A DNA stretch of 64,000 bases from NCBI GenBank assembly GCA_004026145.2, contig CP034984.1, positions 14,164,541 through 14,228,540 of the forward strand, read 5' to 3'. Made by a program: the position numbers and the translations under genes. The DNA comes from Takifugu bimaculatus. Its lineage: Eukaryota > Chordata > Actinopteri > Tetraodontiformes > Tetraodontidae. Below, piece after piece: positions 57,501 through 64,000 of this stretch (its first letter is position 1; each line of letters starts with the position of its first letter). Under the pieces are notes generated by a model. The model was not told the DNA's origin. It saw only the letters and a program-made list of their open reading frames with translations, and did no database searches.

Positions 57501-60500
57501 ACGCAGCCAAAGCAGCAGAGCTTGACTGGGTCCAGATGGTCTTTCTGTAATGGACTCTTTTTTTGCCTAAAGATTTGTATCTTTGATGTTCAAAGAGTCA
57601 AGAAATATATTTAATTACCGCATCTGACCTCAAAGGCTTGAAAAAACTAGCGTTTGTTTCACTTTTTTCTCAAAGAATTAAAGTTCCCCTCCATTTATTC
57701 TGTTTTACTGTTGTTTTCTGGTAAACAGCGGTAGCCTCAGCCTTCGTTATAATTTACTGTGCTCATTAAGTCACGCCTCTGCTGCCTTCTCTAAATATTA
57801 CAGAGATGATGGTGCATTTAGTGTTGCAGGATCCTGATGTTGAGGAGGAGAGGACATGAGCCAGCATGTTTAGCATAACGACAAGCATCTGCAGTATCGT
57901 TAGCTTAGCATTGTCATTTCTCATAATAGCCATTTGCACTCCTGAATAGTTTATTAGCTGATTTTTAGGTTTTCCAGCATGTGTCCCAGATCCACACGGT
58001 GCTCTTTGTTGAGGTTCGTTCCTCAGGAAACATCAGCATAATCATAAAATTGCCGCTGCAGAGGCTGTTACTGTCCAGGTTCACCTCACTCATTTATGGC
58101 TTTCCCTTTTTGTCTGCTCCTTGCAGAGGCACCTCCGTCTGGGATGTCCAAGAATGGATACTTCTTTCAAGAAATGGGTGAGTCCTACCCCCTCCAGGAC
58201 ACTTGAATGCAGCAGACAATACATTTTCAGTAGTTTTGAGCTGATAACAGAGGGTGCTCTTCACTTCGTTATTCCCCGGCTGCCTGTAATGCATCATTGT
58301 GCTGTTGTGTGGAGCAGGAGGACGGAGGAAAGGCTCTCAGCCTCACACTGCACTGCAATAAATAATGAACTTTTCTCTGCCCGCTATGATAACGCCGGTT
58401 TCATTACCGTAAAGCCAAGGAGAAGCACCCAATTAGTATGTGCAGCACAAGGCCAGCGGGACATAGCGGGCTTCCATTGGCTCTCCCGGCTTCCCCAGAC
58501 AATTATTCCCTCCTGCAACACACCGATGCACTCCGCAGATTCCCAGAAAGCCCCCTGCTGCACCCCCATGTTTGTTGGACACCTTTAACCTGATAGAAAT
58601 GCAGTTACACTGTTGTTGGCAGGCGAGAAGGAGACAACAGTTCTCATTATCGAAGGTCGGATGTTCCGGGAGCCGGTGAAGGTTTTCCAGCGTCTTTGAT
58701 ACCCACACTCATCGCCAGGAAGTCCTTTAAACAAACTGATGTATTTTCGTTGGATCCTCTCCTCATTTGTCTCCGTGTTCTACCCACGACCGGGGAAATA
58801 TTCGGCTTGTGAGGCTCAGGGAGGGTTAAACTGCTGCCACCACACAGCTGACGGGATCTTCTCCTCACCCAAGGTGGCAAGTCGGAAGTTTTTGTTCAAA
58901 GATGAATCCTCCCAACTGTCAATGTTGGCACGACTGAATAAAGCTCGCAGCGTTTGAACCAGAGCAGGAGACAGCGCGCCGTTTGAAGGAGCGCCATCCG
59001 TCATCCAGTGACCCACATCCAACGTGCCTCCCTCCGCTGCACGTCGCATGTTTGCATCGACTGATCGGCGCCGTCTTTCCCGCCCGCACCGGCGCCGACT
59101 GCCACGGTGTCGGGCCGTCACTCCGCCGTCGTCGCTGACGGTTTTCACAAGGCCGTCAGCAACAGTTCTGACTGAGGAATTCGATTTCCATGAATCCAGA
59201 AACACGACAGTTCTAAATATTTAAAGTAATCCTCAAATTGATGGCGCCTGGTGTCGGCGCGCACGAGTCGATCTGTCGCTTGCAGCAGCCGCCGCTCCCT
59301 CCCCAAGGTGATTTGAAAGTCAGAGCACAGCCGGCGAGGCTGAGGCACGGAGGGATGCGGCGCGGCGGCGACACGGCGAGGTTCAAATAATGTCAAATGC
59401 TGAGGCGCGATACCCACCCGAGAACGACGCCGAGATCTGAAACCAGGCTCCCTCCCCAGCCAGGAGACAGTCAGCAGATGAGGAACACGAGGTTTGGTTC
59501 AGGTCACGCCGTCGCCGGCTGCTCAGGATGCGATGAGTCACAGGAGCAGACGCCAGGCTGGTGTTCTGGGCACTTCCTGTCACGCAGAGACGGGTTCTTC
59601 TTCTGTGTTTGCTGTTACACTTTCAGATTCAGACATAATCTCCTCAGGTAAATTAGAGATTAGGGAGGGAGGACAGGAAAGCCTGGTTCCACCTTCACAG
59701 CGCAGCAGGAGGCGTCTGGGGGGCTCGTTTTAAAAGGATCCTCGGCTCGGCTCGTTACAGATTGATTAAATGTCATCTTTTTACACACACTTTTATGAGT
59801 TCACGCATCTGGCTCCAGATTAACATCTGACCTGCCGTCAAATCTGTGACAAAGTAGTTCAAATCGGCTGGTTTCAGCTGTCACACTCAAAGATGAAGTG
59901 ACCTTGAAGGATGCGGCGACTTCTTGCCGTTAATCAGGCTGAATTATTCATATGAAAGGTTCAGTTCAAAATTACACATTAATTACCAGGGGATGAAGGA
60001 GATGAAGCCGTGACATTTTATATCTAAAGGTTTGTGTGGTAAACTCTCCCCGGCATGATAACACTCTGCAAAAAGACATTTCTGGGCATTGTTGGTGCCC
60101 TCCGTGGCTCAGGCCCAGAAGGAGAGGCCATATTTCACATTTATTGAATCAGTGACACTAATCTGGAGCACCCTTGAGACTGTGCATTGTTAAGCTCTCG
60201 TGCGTTTACACAAAAAACATTTGTGAGCTGAGATCACTGGTTTCATGTCCTGTAGATGCATTTGCATAGACCAGCCAGGCAGCACAACGCCCAGCAGGCT
60301 TATTCACAAAACCATTAGAAACGCAAACAATTTCCCCATTTTTCAGACGGTTTTATTAAAAGCCTCCATGACGACTTTTCCAGGAAAGGAACTGTTGCTG
60401 TTAGCAAGAATGACGAGTTGTCTACGATAGGAACAACTTTCTCCTGCGTCTATCACCTGCTAATATAAGAGGATGTAGCTGATACTATGAACGTCTGATA

Positions 60501-61402
60501 GTCTGAATGATTAACTATCACATCACATTGTTGTTTATGGTTGTCCACCTAAACATCTTCGCTGGAGTGAATCGTTTTCCAAGATTAGCTGGATGTTACA
60601 GTGGCTAACGTGGACTTGTGAGAGAGATTTTAGTATCAAATATACTCATTAAACGAGTGATTGATGCTTCAGATCCATGAAATAGAACTGCACAGCCTCA
60701 CAAATCACAGGTTTGACCATTTTGAGCAGCGGCTGCTCATCAAAGACGGTTAAAAATGCTGTTTTACGAGCCCTGGTGAGCAGACTCCCTGTTGGGATGG
60801 GAGAGCTTCCAGCCCAGTTTCAGAAGCACCACTGCAGCCCGTTTTTGATGCAGAGGCACATTTGTTCCTCTGCAGATGCCTTGAGGGTCCATAAAAATAA
60901 GGATCAATACCCCATATGTGATCCATGGGATCGATAAGCCACACACTCACCATTTATAGATGTTGTCCTCTTACCACAGAGGTGAGTTTTGTTTTTTTTA
61001 ATGGTAAAAGATTGCTTTCGACATCCAGAAATGGCACTGAAAACAAACACAAATGAAAGATGAATCACTATCACTTAGTAGGAGACCTTCAGGAGGACAA
61101 GAGCTGTGTCAAAAATGGAGACATTTGTGTGCGTTCAAAGGCTGAAAAAGGAAGAGTTCCTGTTCTTCTTACAACATGTTGGGGAACGGTGGCGGCAGAC
61201 GCCATAGGTGCGGGTGCTGCCCCCGCCTGGCCAGGTCCGGAAGTGACCCTGTGCTGTTGTGTCCCCAGAGCAGCGGGAGGTGGAGCAAGAAGAGGGCAGC
61301 GACGGTCGAGAGGAGGGACAGGACTCGCCCATCACCTGTGGAGACGACATCCACCTTTACGACAACCAGATGAGCCCTGGCCCAGGTCGGTACCGAAGGA
61401 AG
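44937..61402 (+). CDS. Unidentified multi-exon gene, 5' part (three candidate coding exons)
   Basis: Three exons join in phase. Exon 1 is 44937-44973 (METNKVLHFVPS, donor CCG|GTAAGT). Exon 2 is 58127-58177 (EAPPSGMSKNGYFFQEM, acceptor TCCTTGCAG, donor ATGG|GTGAGT). Exon 3 starts at 61269 (EQREVEQEEGSDGREEGQ, then DSPITCGDDIHLYDNQMS) and ends either at 61402 (AAG|GTGCGG) or at 61385. All junctions are phase 1. The first intron is 13.2 kb, far longer than in the other genes here, as seen in developmental regulators of compact fish genomes. No domain is recognisable in the 75 or so residues; exon 3 is acidic. More exons probably follow beyond the window. Support is splice-signal quality, phase agreement and the CpG-rich region upstream. 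I cannot name it. Confidence 0.45.
45550..45750. repeat. Two short (GT)n microsatellites
   Basis: Interrupted TG repeats at about 45556-45596 and 45728-45748, in the first intron of the unknown gene. Confidence 0.85.
46750..46801. promoter_or_regulatory. GC-box and YY1-like GCCGCCATC cluster
   Basis: GGGGCGGAG is followed by GCCGCCGCCATCGGCCGCCATCTC, giving two GCCGCCATC words in 25 bases. YY1 binds CCGCCATNTT-type sites, and such pairs are common at promoters. This may be an alternative promoter or intronic element; motif evidence only. Confidence 0.25.
48083..48266 (+). repeat. G-rich minisatellite with about 9-10 bp units and G-quadruplex potential
   Basis: GGGGGTAGCT, GGGGGTACT and GGGGGTAACT units alternate, with occasional GAGGGTA. 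There are about 18 runs of at least three G on one strand. The minus-strand SYPQLPPVPPATP frames are artefacts. Confidence 0.93.
48511..48567. repeat. (GT)n microsatellite
   Basis: About 57 bases of pure GT. Confidence 0.96.
48904..48942. repeat. 39-bp palindrome: 19-bp arms, 1-base centre
   Basis: The left arm GGTCAGAACATCTCCAGGA (48904-48922) and right arm (48924-48942) are exact reverse complements around a single G at 48923. It lies in unique intronic sequence of the unknown gene. Confidence 0.95.
48945..51330. other. Intronic/intergenic, no gene recognised
   Basis: Unique sequence with a G run at about 49174-49187. No coding frame with splice support. Confidence 0.45.
51333..51474. repeat. 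(GGAT)n-based minisatellite
   Basis: GGATGGATGAGGGGAT units of 14-20 bp repeat about eight times. The minus frame reading SIHPSSIHP is an artefact. Confidence 0.95.
51641..51958 (-). other. Coding-like open segment of unknown origin
   Basis: A minus-strand frame of about 105 codons stays open through WSPFNPEAKFMFAPNGIPEI and continues to LYDVRTGIFCIILLKG, ending in GLEPTPQRFGAGG and a stop at 51641-51643. Composition is protein-like with no simple repeat. I recognise no family and see no clear flanking splice pair. The GGGTTCTAGTCCC near 51670 resembles a tRNA B box, so a SINE-derived origin is an alternative. Confidence 0.2.
52116..52195. repeat. 10-bp tandem repeat (CAGGAAGTGA/G), about 8 copies
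   Basis: CAGGAAGTG repeats at exact 10-base spacing seven or eight times, the last copies mutated (TATGAAGGG, CAGGAAATG). Each intact unit contains the ETS-family core CAGGAAGTG. Confidence 0.93.
52200..54440. other. Intronic/intergenic, no gene recognised
   Basis: Unique sequence; no coding exon with both splice signals was found. Confidence 0.45.
54446..54483. repeat. 8-bp tandem repeat (CGTCAGGA), about 4.5 copies
   Basis: CGTCAGGA repeats four times and ends in the self-complementary 12-mer CAGGACGTCCTG. Each junction creates GACGTC, a CRE-related half site. Confidence 0.9.
54490..58126. other. Intron 1 of the unknown gene (3' portion), no exon recognised
   Basis: Includes a (CCCT)n run at 55220-55245 and a G run near 55108-55117. 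From about 55850 to 58100 the sequence is AT-rich and complex. Confidence 0.4.
58178..58660. other. Complex low-repeat stretch beside exon 2; possible conserved non-coding element
   Basis: About 480 bases of unique sequence directly follow the exon 2 donor, with no simple repeat, no homopolymer run and homeobox-type AT motifs (CAATAAATAATGAAC, CCCAATTAGTATG). Conservation cannot be measured here; the suggestion rests on its texture against repeat-rich surroundings. Confidence 0.25.
59880..60470. other. Complex AT-rich stretch; possible conserved non-coding element
   Basis: Unique sequence with clustered AT motifs (TGAATTATTCATATGAAAGG, TTACACATTAATTACC) in intron 2 of the unknown gene. It has no protein-like frame. 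Confidence 0.25.
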
Positions 61403-62580
61403 GTGCGGGTGGGGGGTTCGTTCATGCGATCATATCTGACAGCCGCGTTGCCTCGGCAACAAACCGGTAATAAGTCATCAGGCCGTGATGACGCGATCAG
61501 ACTGCGTCAGCTCTAATGAGGCATCTTCCCGCCTTCTGGGCTCTGTACGTCCAGGACCGGGAAGCGTTTAATTGGACTTTGGGACACATTAGTTTGCTAA
61601 CATACGAAAAATGGGGGGGAAAGTGAAGAATGCCTCCGTCTAGTTCAGCCGTGCGATCGATACCCTGTATCGATACGCTGTGTCGTCTGTCGGAGCCGCC
61701 GTCCGAGAACAAAAGAGAAGTTTAAAAATGGCGGAACGTCTCCGAACTCTTTCCCGCCGAACTGCGGGCTGCGTGATCGTGCGGGTTCTGCTGGCAGGCG
61801 TTGACTCGACAGACGGCTGCAGGTGCAGATGATTTTGACCCCGTCGCCGCAAAAAAAACAGGTGACTGTTGCCACGGTAACAGTCACAGGTGCCGCTCAC
61901 AGGCGAAAGGCAGTGATGTGACAGGTGACCGTGGGGCCAGGGCTGATTTTCCAGACATAGTAACACTTCAGGCATTTGACAAGAAGTTAGGAGAAAACCA
62001 ACTGGTGAATTCTGGAATCTTCAGACCTGTCTGATGTTCACCAGCGTCTCCGTGTGCACATATTTCACGTTAATGGTGTCACCGACTGCCGTTTTAATGA
62101 GTGCGTCAACATGTGCTCCGGGAAAAGAGGCGCAGATGTCCCGTGGTTGGGATGAAGGGAACTAAATTCCGTTTACCCTGAAGCCCGTTCACGATGTACC
62201 AGAACGTAGAATAATCAGAGCGAAAACGCGGGGAATCTGACGACGTCACGCCGTTTGTCAGCCAGTGTAAAAAGCTACCAGACGACCAAAGTCCATAAAA
62301 AAAAACACATTCTAGTGATGCAAAGTGGCGTTCTGGGAAACGGCCTTGCGTTATTTGCCCGTTCCTTCTCGTATATCGAAGTTACTGGCTGAAATCACAG
62401 CCGCGCATTCAATTAGCCTTCCTTTAATTGGCAGCTAGCCCAGCCCGCTAACCACCATTTTAGTCATCATAGATAAAACTCAGAGAGAACTACAAAACTC
62501 ACTAAAGTCCATAAAAAATCGCATTACAGATGCACCATTTCTGGGTTCCATGTGATCACAACACAACATTTGCCAGTTTA
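61403..62580. other. 3' of the last recognised exon, no gene recognised
   Basis: Mixed unique sequence. A duplicated TGCCACGGTAACAGTCACAGGTG-like area around 61865-61930 is the only repetition seen. Confidence 0.4.
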
Positions 62581-63420
62581 GCTGAATATTGATTAACGTG
62601 TCCTGACTTGATTTCGGTTGGTAGCTGCGTTTCATGGTTGAGGCTGTTGCCTGCATGTTTATGCTTGTAATTATTCCATTTCTGTATTATTCCACATCAG
62701 CGAGCCTCTTTGGAGTACGCCTGCATCAAATCGACGGTAGCCTCTGAACATGACTTTTAATCACATCCTGTCCGGCTACATAAGCAGCCGATTGTAAAAA
62801 ATAAATAGCTTTCCGATTAGCTTGGACCCTCAGACGGGAAGTGTCCACTGTCTAACATCTGTCTAATTTACCATCCTGTGTTTAACCACGTCTGGGCTGT
62901 TAAGACATGTGGGACAAAAAGCTGGCTAATTGACTGATGACGCTAACGATGGATCCCAATGGCCAGTTTCAGTGGCAACTGGACAAATCCTGGGGCACGT
63001 CATTGGCTTGGACAGGTCCCCATCCTCCGGGCTAAACTTTAACATAACTTTTCACCACCGTTGGGTCATAATTTTATTGTTTTGCCGCGATCTTAACCCT
63101 TCCTCCCAGGAACTCTGTCATAAAGCTGTCAAGTGGTCTCCATAAATAGAACAGATTTCATGATTATATTTCCGCCAGGGCTGGGCTCAGTTCCATTTCC
63201 CTTCAATCAATTTGGCTGAATATTGGAACGAGGGAGTCAGGGAAGGGCAGCCGCCTCTCATATTGGAAACTTGGACCAAGGTCACAATATTCCATATTCT
63301 GAAATGCAATATATGGACAGCTGGAGAAGAAGATAATAGGGAAACAAGCAAACGTACCGTTGGTCCAGTCCAAAGTTTGGGATTTGTGTTGCTGGAGGCA
63401 TCCGGCTGCCCTGATTAGCC
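62580..63420. other. 840-bp complex stretch; strongest candidate conserved non-coding element
   Basis: A long, homogeneous, repeat-free segment with many AT-rich motif words (TTTAATCACATCCTGT, AAATAAATAGCTTTCC, AATTTTATTGTTTTGC, TCAATCAATTTGGCTG, CAATATATGGACAGCTG). It lies just downstream of the candidate exon 3 and contrasts with the poly(C)/poly(G)-rich sequence that starts at 63420. Confidence 0.3.
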
Positions 63421-63599
63421 CCCCCCCCCAGCCTAATTACGCATGCAGGTCACTCACCTGGTCTACAGACTAGCAGTGTGCTTCTTTTGTTAAAAACGGA
63501 GTCCTAGCTCGCTTTTCCTGCTAGCAGCGTCTGCAGATAGCATCTCCTCAGCTGAGTTGACGCTGCAGGACATTGCAGGAAATGCAGCACTGTCAGCAC

Positions 63600-63850
63600 T
63601 GAGTGGGGGGGTGGTGGTGGGGGGGGGGTGTGGGGTAGGGAGGGTGTCGCAGTGGGCAGATATGTGTGTTTGATAAGAGGCCGACGGCAGTGAGACGGGC
63701 ACACAGATGCTCATTTAAACCTTTTTCCTGTCTTCTTTTCACAAGCGAGGTTCCAGTTTTATTGGTCTCGTGAGGCGGGTGTCAGGGACCGGGGGGGGGG
63801 GAGGGTGGAGGTGGAGGTGGTGGGGGTGGTGGGGGGGCTGGAGGGTGTCC
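63600..63850. repeat. G-rich low-complexity patches
   Basis: GTGGGGGGG and GGTGGAGGTGG runs at 63604-63645 and 63789-63840. No gene is seen to the window end. Confidence 0.7.
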
Positions 63851-64000
63851 TCGCTGGCTGCAGCGTCATCGTTAGGAGGCTGTGAGCGTCTGGGTTTGTG
63901 CACGTTCGCTTGTGTTTTCCGTGTTTCGCTGAAATGTGAATTTCTCTCCTCGGCTCGTCCAGGAACTCCCCGTTCGGGAGATTCGGCAGGCGTCACGATT

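Overview
The window looks like teleost fish nuclear DNA, probably a compact-genome percomorph such as a pufferfish; the species is inferred from style only. The evidence is a set of vertebrate multi-exon genes with GT-AG introns mostly of 70-200 bp, very many long (CA/TG)n microsatellites, poly(G)/poly(C) runs, and one LINE 3'-tail-like fragment. Bacterial features (operons, CRISPR, ribosome binding sites) are absent. All exon models were built by eye from reading frame, splice signals and phase.

Layout. 1-6950: intergenic DNA with CA/TG microsatellites and a 0.55 kb polypurine tract. 6997-8188 (+): a five-exon serine protease, complement factor D (cfd). 8950-11056 (-): a three-exon AIG1/GIMAP protein with a degenerate first G domain, a coiled coil and a second G domain that has a P-loop; its last exon carries an apparent one-base frameshift. 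12006-22510 (+): a 37-exon gene of 1,145 codons that I recognise as DNAAF9 (C20orf194/Shulin), a dynein-arm assembly factor. 22511-26090: gene-free. 26289-29361 (-): a six-exon kyphoscoliosis-peptidase-like protein of 646 aa with a transglutaminase-type Cys-His-Asp triad. 29.4-44.6 kb: a gene desert filled with minisatellites of 10, 13, 21 (three unrelated arrays), 24 and pentanucleotide units, several with higher-order structure. 44.6 kb to the end: a CpG-rich promoter-like region, then a probable long-intron gene (+) whose identity I do not know, with three phase-compatible exons at 44937, 58127 and 61269. Its introns and 3' side hold long, complex, AT-rich stretches that resemble conserved non-coding elements.

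Gene relationships. cfd (alternative complement pathway) and the GIMAP gene (lymphocyte GTPase family) are convergent, with 760 bp between their stops. The GIMAP gene and DNAAF9 are divergent across 949 bp. No functional pathway links the four genes. I found no convincing new multi-gene system. The most distinctive observations are: a TG repeat of about 110 nt that fills the whole zone upstream of the DNAAF9 exon 26 splice acceptor; a 27-bp perfect inverted repeat enclosing five 21-bp repeats; a 39-bp near-perfect palindrome; a 60-copy 13-bp minisatellite with 65-bp and 117-bp super-repeats; and a homotypic cluster of ETS-type motifs at 10-bp spacing.
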